Below are positions 1-11,783 of a DNA stretch of 64,000 bases, one piece after another (the first letter of the stretch is position 1; each line of letters opens with the position of its first letter). Source of the stretch: Agrocybe praecox (taxonomy: Eukaryota; Basidiomycota; Agaricomycetes; Agaricales; Agrocybaceae); the NCBI GenBank assembly GCA_964017145.1, contig OZ024844.1:1302001-1366000 (forward strand), read 5' to 3'. Made by a program: the position numbers and the translations under genes. A model generated the notes under the pieces. The model did not search any database. It saw nothing but the letters and a program-made list of their open reading frames with translations, and was not told the DNA's origin.

Positions 1-592
1 GCGCCTCAGAATGCTTCTGGGTCCATGGCTCAGTCGTCTTCTATGGAGCAGTTTGACTTTGGTTTATCCAGGTAAGCAAAGCCATGGGATATTTTCTGTC
101 TTGACTGATAGTTGGTGTTGTAGCGTCCCTTCCTTTTCTACATATCCACCAGTGCCGCGACCGCAAGGCTTTGGGAGGCCTCAAAGAGCCCAACAATCTC
201 CTATACCTTCTTCGATCAGCTCTGGCGAAGCTGCATACCCGCCTTATACGTCTGGTTCTGGTTCAACCTCTTCATGTTAGTGTTTCACTAACCATGTCGT
301 CGACCGCAAAAAATGCTTACTCAATATCTGTATCTCAGTTTTCGATGCGCATGCACCCAGTCCATTCTACGCTAACAGTAGCAACTCTTCCCGGTCGAAC
401 GTAACCACTAGCCAACTGGAGGTCGCATGCCCAACTCCATCTGCTCCTATTGGTTTCGACACACTGGGAGAGACTGCACAGACATTTCAGACGTTCGACC
501 GAGGCTATTATGACATGCCAGTCGTGACCGAAAATCACGGTCAAGACCATATTCCTTCTGAGAGAGACAACTTATCTGCGCCGTATACTTGA
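1..592 (+). CDS. 3' end of an unrecognised Ser/Pro-rich protein (partial)
   Basis: The window opens inside a gene. Three exons can be chained, about 1-71, 124-275 and 339-592, with GT..AG introns of 52 and 63 nt, and the frame stays open to TGA at 590-592. The last ~150 residues are low complexity, rich in Ser, Pro, Gln and Tyr (for example SSVPSFSTYPPVPRPQGF and SGEAAYPPYTSGSGS), with no recognisable domain. Such tails are common at the C-terminus of fungal transcription factors, but nothing here proves that. The 5' part lies outside the window, so the function cannot be read. The splice choice at 123/124 was made because it keeps a single Ser/Pro-rich frame. Confidence 0.55.
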
Positions 593-1021
593 TGCATATC
601 TGCATATATGCTTGAAAGGAGATGAGATATATCGGATATTTTTGGTTTTGTGTTCATAGCTCATTTTAAGGTGATTATATTTTGTTATCTGCGTTTCTGT
701 GGCCCTGTTGCATGTATGTAGTGTTTTACTATACTTTTGTCTATATTCTTTACTCTTAGGTGGACCGCATATATTATTCTATATATCTCTACGTTTCGAT
801 TATCTTTCCTGTAATATCATGTGCATTCATTTGGTTTTTGAGATCCAAATACATTTTGGTTAACCAAATTGCTTCAGGGTGTTACAGTGGCAATAGTTCA
901 TGTTAACGCGTGTGTAAGAATACAGATGATCGTAACAAAATAAAAATAAAATACAAATGACTATTAGACAGAAGATTAAGATACGAAGCCAAAGCCGAAA
1001 CCTCGATTGTTGTCGACAAGA
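593..1021. other. Intergenic, no gene seen
   Basis: AT-rich spacer between two convergent genes. I see no open frame, tRNA or repeat. It presumably holds the two 3' UTRs and poly(A) signals. Confidence 0.6.
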
Positions 1022-2581
1022 TTAAAGCGTTCCAAACAAGTTTCCATATGTACCTCTGATAGTAAGAAATAGTTGCATCCCAAACAACCCCGAAAGTATG
1101 AGAAGCCTCCCTCGTCGTGTGAGGTTTTGACTATGAGTATCAAGTTCGAGCTCCGACAAGAATCTATACTTTGCGCCGTCGGGAGTTGCTGCTTTGATTT
1201 TTTCAGCATTCGTAAATCCGAGAGCCCGACTCCTGGCAAGATTGACGACGGGGCGAACGTCTGAATCGTGAAGACCCGTGACCTTTACCCGCTCTAAACC
1301 CGGGCAAAGCCAAGTAGATGCATCGAGAGGGTTTGTTGGAGTCAAAGGAAGGACAAAACGTTGGCAATTTATAAGTTCGAGTGTGCGAACGTTGTGTGCC
1401 TCCTGAAGCAAAGCAGCAGATTCGCCTTGGGCTGGGAGGATGCATCCAGATAGCGTCAGTTGCGACAAAAGTGGCGCCGACTGAACAAGGTCTTTGAGGG
1501 ATGATAAAATTTGGGGCGGAAGGACCAGCTGGCGTGATAGATATGCAATGCGGAGCGAATGAAGCTTCGGTGCCCGGAGTGCCCGGAATATGGGAGATGG
1601 CTCAAATAAAAACGGCCATTCCAGACTCAAAAACTCAAGTTCCGGGAGAACGATCGGTTCGACGTCCATGAAAAAGAGATTATTCGGAAAGGTAATACTA
1701 CAAGAACGAAGATTGGTACACCTCGAGAGCATTTTTGGAAAGGCTCGTGAACATTTCCAATGGTCACAACCTGTTATCGTGAGTGAGTGTAATCAGTTCA
1801 TTGTGTCCGATAAAGCCCCGACGAGAGGGGTTACATCGCGAACATGAAGGTTGCGCAGCCTAGGAGAGTCAAGCAGGCCCAAGGAAGGGGTGCTGACACG
1901 ATGATCCTCTACAATTAGATCCAAGGTCTCTAAAATATGCATGCCCGTCGTCATTTCTGTAGGAAACATGATGGGTAGAATCTCCATGCCAAGATGGGTC
2001 CTGAAAGACCGAATTCTGTGAAAATGAGGAACAAGTTGGAGCAATATTGGAAGAACTGCAGAGTTGATGCTGCTTGTATCCCAGTCCAGTCGCAACGTGT
2101 GGGATGGACATATTGTGATATTCAGAGGTATGTCCATTGAACGCGAGATAAATAGACGCATCCGATCGACCTCTGAATCTGCGCGTGTAGACGGACGTAG
2201 ATGAAGGGTTGTCCATAAACTAGGATTGTCCATGACCATTGCACGCCATCGGCGACATACATTGGCAAGTGACAGAGGATACATTTTAGCAAAACTGTTG
2301 TCCAGGACTGTGCTGCAGTCCAGAGAGCATTCCGCCTCTGCGCAATAGGCAAATATGATGTCACATATTTCTGGAATCAGATTGCGCATAGGTGCATGCT
2401 GGGCGCGTTTTGGGGCTAAAGTCGCGAGGAGCTTTTCGCCTTCGCAAGCGAGCGCGATATGCTGGATCTACGTGCAGATTATATGAAAATTGGAGGAATA
2501 GAAATTCAGGAGAAGATGAGTGACCTTGAAGACATGTAGGTCATTTTCAACCTCTAAGAATTTATGATGAAAAGAATTCAT
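1022..2581 (-). pseudogene. F-box / leucine-rich protein gene with an in-frame stop
   Basis: ATG at 2581 has a strong context (three ACC triplets just before it). Exon 1 (2581-2525, 19 codons) and exon 2 (from 2467) join across a 57-nt intron. The N-terminus reads as an agaricomycete F-box: a short lead, then MRNLIPEICDIIF, ANVCRRWRAMVMDNPSLW and several leucine-rich strands. At codon 244 (1795-1793) the frame meets TGA. The same frame then continues for about 256 codons with text typical of the family: LHSLTITGC, CSRAFPKMLSRCTNLRSC and repeated leucine-rich strands, ending at TAA 1024-1022. Repaired length would be about 500 residues, normal for the family. F-box proteins link SCF ubiquitin ligases to substrates. 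No intron obviously removes the stop, so I call it a nonsense-mutated gene or a truncated allele. A sequencing error is the alternative. Confidence 0.7.
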
Positions 2582-2767
2582 GGTGGTGGTTTTGTGCAAG
2601 GCATGGCTATGTATTTATGAAACCAGGGTAGACAGGGTCTGAGATGAAGACCGTGACCGTTGAGGGCGTGCGGCGAAAAGCGGAGGAAGCCGGGACTGTG
2701 GGAATATTAATTTCTACGTGTCGACCGTTTTCGTTTCTACTCATCCTTCAACCTCTTCTCATCCACA

Positions 2768-4709
<1,942 letters not shown>

Positions 4710-5228
4710 AGTACCTGAGCAACGGGCATGGAATGGATTTACTTTTATTTCTTAATTTCAACCACCGCCGTAGATTATATCCTTCCTGTTCGAAATCAAA
4801 ATTCTCATTCCCGTGTTGGACTCCAAGTACGAACGGAAGGATTCATAGTATGAGATGTGTTTAGTTGCGATCACCTTGCCTCCCTGCCCCAACTGTTAGA
4901 ACCATCCGCGAATAGTGCTTGAAGTACTGATTTCCATAATTTATCTGTTGGTTGGTGTGATTTTTTCTGGGGTTCTACAATCCTCAGAAGGGTGACCATT
5001 TGGATTTTCTATCAGCACTGGCGAAAATCGTTATCCCTTTACTTAGTACGCTGCCGATGGAATTTCCTGCCAGGCCGGAAACCATTGCGAGTCACTCATG
5101 CAGTGGCAAGCTGTAATGGACGAATTGAAGGACAAAACCTATTGGGTTATCTCTTTTTCAAAATATAATTCTCCGTAACAATAATTTGACATGTTGTTTG
5201 ATCATTAAGATGCAGAAAAGAAAAAAAG
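4710..5228. other. Intergenic, ATP2 3' flank
   Basis: About 520 bp between ATP2 and the tRNA. No coding frame or repeat is recognised. A T-rich run at 5221-5227 (seen as T on the minus strand) is the RNA polymerase III terminator of the adjacent tRNA. Confidence 0.6.
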
Positions 5229-5321
5229 CGACGCCAGCAGGATTTGAACCTGCGCCCTCAAAGAGGAACAGATACTTCAAATTATTCGAATCTGTCGCCG
5301 TAACCACTTGGCTATAGCGCC
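5229..5321 (-). tRNA. tRNA-Ser (anticodon CGA) with an 11-nt intron
   Basis: Read on the minus strand, the acceptor stem GGCGCTA pairs with TGGCGTC (with G-T wobbles) followed by discriminator G. The A box is in TAGCCAAGTGG, and a long class II variable arm (CCTCTTTGAGGG) marks a serine tRNA. The T arm GCAGG-TTCAAAT-CCTGC holds the B box. The anticodon stem ACAGA/TCTGT encloses 18 nt; taking 7 as the loop leaves an 11-nt intron after position 37 and anticodon CGA. Serine tRNA-CGA genes carry introns in other fungi too. An oligo-T terminator follows immediately. Length 93 nt including intron. Confidence 0.9.
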
Positions 5322-7050
5322 TATGAAAACTAACGAAACTGGCTATATATATCGAGGTCGGCAACGTCACAGGCCCGTGGCGGGCAAATGTCACACTATG
5401 TCACACAATGCGTGCCAAAAGATGGTACACAAGTTCTGTTCTTATCTCATTAAGTTCTCATTCAAATTGCTTCAAATTTTAATACATGACATTTCATTTT
5501 ACTGTAATAGCACATATATTATTCTAATATAATTTTAAAAGGCTAATTACTGTCAAATCCCGTATACATACTCTTATATAATGTGTATATACTACTTATA
5601 ATCAGTTGTCTTCCCAGCTACTTAATCCATTATCATTCAATAACTGATCTAATCTCTCAGATGCCTCTACATCCTTATCTTTTATGGTGTCCAGGAGTGA
5701 CATGGTTAAAATTCATGTTTTGATTTTTGATTGTAATTATTGGCTTATTGGCTATCACATGGTGTTTACTTTTCGTCTACTCTAATCTACCCTCTGGTAC
5801 CATGGATTGACCTGCTACAGTGCAAATATATAATAGACACTCCACTACCTTATATAACATTTTTTAATTCAGTTGCGCTCACTTTCACTGACATTTTGCA
5901 TGTTTGGAATGTTTTTGGCAATGTCCAATATGCACATCAGCACATGCATCAATTCACATGCACTGTGCACTCGCTGATGGCATTACTTTGCTAGCCAAAA
6001 GTGACAGTATCCAGAGCTCAGTTTGGACATAAAACTGCCAGAAAAATATTTTATTTACTATATAATCAATCTATAGGTTCATACAGCAAGGTAACAGCAA
6101 GGTTTCAGAGATCTGCTCCAAAAATAGGCTAAGTAAGGTCTAAATCAACAAAAATTCACATATTTACCTACATGAAGAAAGCTACGGGGACTGCCACACT
6201 GCTTGATGAGGTATTACAGCAACAAGACGGTGTCCAAAGGGTATGGATACTCTAAAGTTCTTATCTGCAATATATAGGACTCATCATGAATATTTTTATC
6301 CCTTTTGAAGGAGTATTTTAGTGCCCAGAGCAGTATTTTGCTATAGGCATCCCCAGATGGCATTATCTCGGCTCTTGTTACTAATAAAATATTTTTTATT
6401 ATTGAAAATAAAACTTTTGTCCAAGACAGATGCTTTTTTTCTCTTTCCTTTTATGGAAAACAGTGCTTTTTTTTGTTTTGCAAGATCTGAAGATTGGAGA
6501 CCCTTAAAAAATTCCGCTCAGAGCATTTCAAAGATAAAGTGTTATAGAGCATTTTGTCTCTGCAAAAGTAGTCTCAGAAACGACTTCCTGTTATGTTCTA
6601 TTCATTACAATATTCTTCTGCCAAAAATGCACCAGTTTTGGCAGGGAAAACACCAATAACTCATGTACTACTGTCTATTTGATTTCTTACTTAGTTAGGT
6701 ACTTTGGTACATTCTTATGGGTCATTACTACAATCTCAGATCGTTAAATCAACCTCAGAACCTGTATATGCTCAGTGCCATGCATGGGTCACTTTTATTG
6801 AGTGATCAATTGTGTTATGCACAACATTTTGGTACAGCCACTTAGCGGCAATTGCTGACCCCCAATATATATTGTGAAGCTGTGATACTTCTGTGATTGA
6901 GCTGTGTCACACTGTGTCACATGGAGAAAGGGGAAGAAATCTTGTAACCTGGTGAGATTCGGCCTCCACCAAATGCAACAGACTCATTGTAAATGTGCAT
7001 ATAGTTACAACCACATATACAGACAAAAAGATATGTTTGTCTCCTCCCAC
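5322..7050. other. AT-rich non-coding stretch, left part of the repeat island
   Basis: Over 1.7 kb of AT-rich DNA without a convincing coding frame; the longest open frames are Leu/Phe/Lys strings and look like chance. A TGTCACAC-type motif occurs twice in direct orientation, near 5386-5410 and 6903-6923, but I could not identify element ends. Likely old transposon debris. Confidence 0.5.
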
Positions 7051-7665
7051 TAGTGATGTGCCAGCCTAGGCTTGGCCCAAAAGCCCTGGCTTTGGCTTGG
7101 CTTGCACCGGCTTTGGCCTGAAGAAATTCTAAGCCAAGCCAAAAGCCAAAAACAGGGCTTGGCTTGGCTTGGCTTGGGCTTGAGCCAGGGCTTTGGGCTA
7201 TTTTTAAACAACTTGTAAAGTAACAATTAAGAGTGAATTTTTCATGATACTTGTTACTGTTACTACCTATATTGATGTTTAAAATATTAATTGTCAAGAA
7301 AGAAATGGAGGGTCACACATTTTTACCATGTTAGCATGACCATTAGATGCATGGGAATTCTTTGGTCCAAGTTTCACATATTAAACATGCCTTTAAAATG
7401 AGAACAAAAAAATTATATAAAGTATTTACAAGTTAAAAGCTATCAATGTTAATAAAAAGTCACACCCAGCATGATCTAATGTACAGTTTACTGAGAAAAT
7501 TTAATACCACAAAGCCCTTGGCCGGGCCAAGGGCCCAGGGCTTTAAAAATTCAAAGCCAGGCCAAAAGCCCTGGTAAGCCAAAGTTTTGGCCAGGCTTGG
7601 CTTGGCCCATTCAGGGCTTGGCTTGGCCTGGCTTTTTGGCTTGGGCCAAAGCTGGCACATCACTA
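7051..7665. mobile_element. Non-autonomous hAT-like element (MITE)
   Basis: The 615-bp segment begins TAGTGATGTGCCAGC and ends with its reverse complement GCTGGCACATCACTA, perfect 15-bp terminal inverted repeats. Flanking 8-bp direct repeats CCTCCCAC (7043-7050) and CCCCCCAC (7666-7673) match at 7 of 8 positions, the target-site length of hAT elements. Subterminal regions carry many GCTTGGC/GCCAAGC and AGCCCTGGC repeats in mirrored order, as in hAT transposase-binding ends. The core is AT-rich with no transposase. The superfamily call rests on TSD length and end sequence only. Confidence 0.85.
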
Positions 7666-7673
7666 CCCCCCAC

Positions 7674-8109
7674 ATGACTGGTAACAAAATACCAATGCAG
7701 ATTTCTTTCTCTCCTATCAGTATTTCAGCCATGATCCCCCATAGTTCACCAATAGACACATACATGAGTTCACCAGATGCTAAGGTAGAGCCCATCAACA
7801 ATTCAGACACAGAGGATCCAATATATCAGTCTAATAATGACATGGGCTTCTCAGACAAGGCAACTTACGAACATCTTCACAAACCAGACAGCATCTGTGA
7901 CAATGAGCCAGAACTTGTCATCATCAATTCATTGCCAACAAGCTCTTAGGAAAGTTGCATGACAAGCTCTCAGAACAGCTTGTCTTCTTTGGACCCTTTG
8001 GTAAACCAAGCTATCTATAGCATCCAGGTGTCCATGCAATCTCTGGCATTTGAAATTATCCAGAATGATTATGATGTAATCCAGTGCAGCTTCAAATCTT
8101 ATGTCTAGA
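7674..8109 (+). pseudogene. Degenerate ORF beside the hAT element, unknown
   Basis: Starting with the ATG that abuts the right target-site duplicate, an open frame of 91 codons rich in Ser, Asp, Asn and Pro runs to TAG at 7947-7949. The same frame continues past the stop for another 53 codons (ESCMTSSQNSLSSLDPL ... FKSYV) to TAG at 8107-8109. Composition is protein-like and acidic, unlike the AT-rich surroundings. No family is recognised. It may be a piece of the larger decayed element in this island. Confidence 0.35.
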
Positions 8110-8581
8110 TGCAAGAACCTGGGATATCACAGACAAACACCTGGTAGAGCAGTACTGTTGCCCATTACACTGATAACTATCTTCTGGACATAGTAGGTAT
8201 TTTTCATTGATCTATCTCGCGACATACTCACAGATCTTCAAAATAGGTACATATTCATGGACCGAGTCAAATTAGCCCTATTCAACGGGCAGAAATAGCA
8301 GAGACCTGCGTCAAATTTATTCATATTATTCTTAGGTGTGCATCAGACCCTTTGGAATTTGCACGCTTATATATATCTCAGACTGGTGAGTCTTCATATA
8401 TTTTAGTCTACATGTGACGTTGCTTATATTTTCGAGTTGTAGATTAAAAAACTGCATATATGCAGCAGCAAACCCCAGAACGTGTGCATATATGCACACT
8501 TGTACCTCCTCATCTGTTGCAAATACCCAAGTCTCGCTGAAATAAATGATTTTTTGACTATTTTCGTGACAATAAGTACTA
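8110..8581. other. No gene seen
   Basis: AT-rich, with short frames only. I find no TIR or tRNA-like signal. It separates two ORF remnants that face each other. Confidence 0.5.
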
Positions 8582-9050
8582 TCAAGCCCAAACGTTGCCC
8601 ATAGAGTCATCATTATCCCATACATTTGTCATACTCTTGTCACCATCAACCCCTACAAGTGTGTTGGACCCTCCACTGTTATCGGAGGTTGATAGGTGCA
8701 CTTCTTCAGAACTTTCGTGCTCGGCATAAATAACGTTGTCAGCTATCCTTTGGGATTCCCCAATTGGATTGTCGTTGTCATCGTCGGTCTGGAGTGAAGT
8801 AAGCTTTTTGATCCTTGAGGATAACTTCACGTTCTTCATCTTCTTGTGTTCAAGCTCCAGTTTAATCCTTTCGACTTCACCAGTTGCAATCTGTAACAGT
8901 ATCTTTTTCTCTTCCAGTTCACGCTTTGTCATATTCTCCAATATATGTGCCAAAGAAAGGGCCAGGAGTTGCTCTGTTTCATTTGAATTATATAGGTTGC
9001 TCAATTGAGCTTTTTTGTCTTTCAAAAAATAGTAAGCCTTTTTTTCAAAT
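8582..9050 (-). pseudogene. Coiled-coil protein fragment, unknown
   Basis: A minus-strand open frame of about 156 codons ends at TGA 8584-8582. The first half is strongly charged and helical (KAYYFLKDKKAQLSNLY, LENMTKRELEEKKILLQ, KLELEHKKMKNVKLSSR), with heptad-like Leu/Ile spacing that suggests a coiled coil. The second half is acidic and Ser/Asp-rich. There is no good ATG at the 5' end, so it is either a last exon or a truncated gene. It is divergent from the recombinase-like gene starting at 9197 and could be the second ORF of the same element. No family recognised. Confidence 0.4.
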
Positions 9051-10898
9051 ATTCAAATCATGCAAAAAAATTGATATTACTTGGGTTTTTTTTAGAAGTT
9101 GATGTATTTCGTTTGGGCATATTTGAAAACGTTGGGTGGATTCAGTCTTGTTAGAAGTAGGAGTATGTGTGGTCACGTTAGAGGTAGAGTAGGTATATGT
9201 GCGCCATTGTAGTCATGAAATTCTCAAGTCTACAGAGGTCACATGTGATACCCTCCCAGTCTCCTACTCTCATGTTCAATTCAAAGCTCATTAAATCACT
9301 TGAATCTGCGACTATGGCATCGAAAGCAATCAATGCTATTGAAGATGGCATTTCTTTACCAGGCCCTCCAGTAGCTGGAGCCAACTCTGCTACTGCCAAC
9401 CATGTTCAGGAACTAATGAAGAACCAGGACATGGATGAATTTGATGCAACTGTAGCATAATGGCAGAAGGAATTTGACGAATTGGATCCTTCAACAGAAG
9501 CGCTGAAAACCAAAAAAAAACGGCAACTCACAGTCGACCTGTGGACAGAATTTGTCAAGGCAAAGGAACATCTTCCACTTTTGGAGGATCTGTTCACTCT
9601 TGAAAGAGTCAAAAAATGGTCTTCTGCCTTTTTGCCTTGGAGAGTACGCTTCAAACCTATTTATTTATTTTAATTTGCTAAATTTTAATGCAGCTCAGCA
9701 TCACCAATCCTCAAAAAGGACATACCACAATCAAATCATCAACCTTGCTGGCATGGCTCGCCACATTTGTGGATTGCATTAGCAAGTACTGCGCAGATGA
9801 GACGGGCAGCAGAGTGAGCTATTCTGCCTTGTCCAAAGGTGGGATCTATCTTCAACTCAAAGCACAAGTAGTGGAATGTAAGCCTTTTCTGCTTTTTCTC
9901 GTGACTATATTGATTTATTTATTTATTCTTATAAGTGGTCAAGACAAAACAACTTGAACAAACTCGGGACCCCAAAAAGTATCTCGGAAGAGTGCATTTA
10001 TGGGTCTTATTCACCGATATGCTCAAATCGAGCAAAGACAATGGCCTGTCGTGTGAAGTCATACTACAAGTCACCTTGAGAATGGTTTTAGCATTGGTAT
10101 CTTCCCAGAGAGGTTCATCAAATGGCATTGCACGTATGGATTTGGTAAAGTGGGGATACATTGAGTATATTCCTTGATTTATCTTGTATCTGCTTGCTTA
10201 TTCCACTAAATTACAGTTCCTTAAAGTTGGTCATGCTCAGGTTCTAAGGGTGAAGCATCTCAAATGGATTATTTATTTACAACAGACAGAATTCAAGGTA
10301 TGTATTATTCTGATACTTGTAATTTGGTTTTAATTTCTCAAAAGGGCACCATTGCAACACCAGAGGCCGATGTCCAAAATATCCTTTTGCATGGCGTTCT
10401 TTATTCTCAAAATGCACTTCTCAACCCAACTATACATTTAATTGCTCTTTTAATTGCTCGTGAGGTATTCAAAACAAAGTACAATGTATGTATAGTCGCT
10501 CCTATTTCTTTCGACATCTACTAACTTCTATACTACATTTTAGAGTGTCGCAGAATTTTGTGCAGATACTCGAGCAGAAATACCATTTGATAAAGCTAAA
10601 GTCAATGAACCATTGTAAGAGAAATTTCGAATAATATATTTTTGTCTCAACTTTCTTCATAGATTTGCCATGTCTCAGGGCAGGGGAAAGGGCTTTGTTA
10701 CACCTATTGTCCCAGCCACGTCGAGATCTATAGCAGATCAAGTTTCTTACTACTGCGGCAAATCTAGTCTTCCAAAACAGGGCTACATGTCTATTCATCA
10801 TGAAACAGCAAACATTATGGCCTCAGTCATTGGAATTGAAGGGACCCAAGTGCTCATGAACCATAAGTCATCTATTGCGCACATGTTTCGCATATACT

Positions 10899-11643
10899 CA
10901 TCAGGAAAAACACTTTTGCCAAAAGTAACCTTGAGAAAATTTAAAAGAACAAGGAGTATATAATGCATCCTAAAGGTCCCTAAAGGTCCTTTGATAAGTT
11001 CTGAGTTGCCCCTTAAGGGTGTTCTAGGCTGCCCTGGGTAGCCCTGACAATATTATAATACTTTGAGGAAGTCTTATGCGCCCTGAATAGCCCTGGGTAA
11101 CCCTGGGTAACCCTGACAACAATGTTTCCACAATATACTTAATTATAGTAGCTGCCAAACCTGTAAGATACATCCAGAATGATACCTGAGAAGCCTAGCA
11201 GTTGCCAAGTTATCTATTTGGATGTTTATATATTAAATAATAGCAATGTGGTTGGAATTGATGGGATCAAAATACAAACACATGACTTTTTACTTGCCTC
11301 TATTTACATGTTTGGCCTCCACTGATGTCACTTTATGGCCTCAAATGTAAACAAATAATAAATAATAAATTGGCAGCCTGCTATTATATAGGATATAAAA
11401 CAAACAAAACTTGTAAGTTAGGAAGAGGACTTTGGACTTTGAGATTTTGAGATAAGGTCCTTTTGTTTCAGAGTTGCTCTGAGGTGTCCTGAGTTGCCCT
11501 GAGATGCCCTGAGAGCAAGAATTTCTGGGAGAGAAGTCCCCAGGGGTGTCCTAGGAGCCATGACTGCCCTGACTGCCCTGACTGCCCTATGACATCCCTG
11601 AACTTCCTGAGGGCAGTTAGGGCAAAAAGTGTTTTTTCTGATG
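10899..11643. mobile_element. TIR element inserted in the recombinase-like gene
   Basis: About 745 bp bounded by imperfect inverted repeats: the left end (10899-10920) starts CATCAGGAAAAACAC and the right end (11621-11643), read on the minus strand, starts CATCAGAAAAAACAC; about 20 of 22 positions agree. The interior is rich in CCCTGA/TGCCCTGAG-type subterminal repeats and encodes no transposase. The second gene copy (15340-15375) lacks this segment and so shows the empty site. Target duplication is unclear (CATATACT left, CCTATGAC right), so the superfamily is open. Confidence 0.75.
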
Positions 11644-11712
11644 CCTATGACCGTGGGCTCGAAAATTACAACCTTACCTCTCTGCGTCTTGGTGAAGTTT
11701 CTGGACAAATGG

Positions 11713-11748
11713 AAAAAAAAAAAAAAAAAAGGCCTGGTGAGGCTCTTG

Positions 11749-11783
<35 letters not shown>
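11713..11783. repeat. A18 and T32 homopolymer runs
   Basis: A run of 18 A (11713-11730) and a run of about 32 T (11752-11783) are separated by 21 bp. In the second copy the same place has A7 and a mixed T-rich intron start (near 15450-15495), so these are expansions, and the T run lies at the start of a putative intron. Confidence 0.85.
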
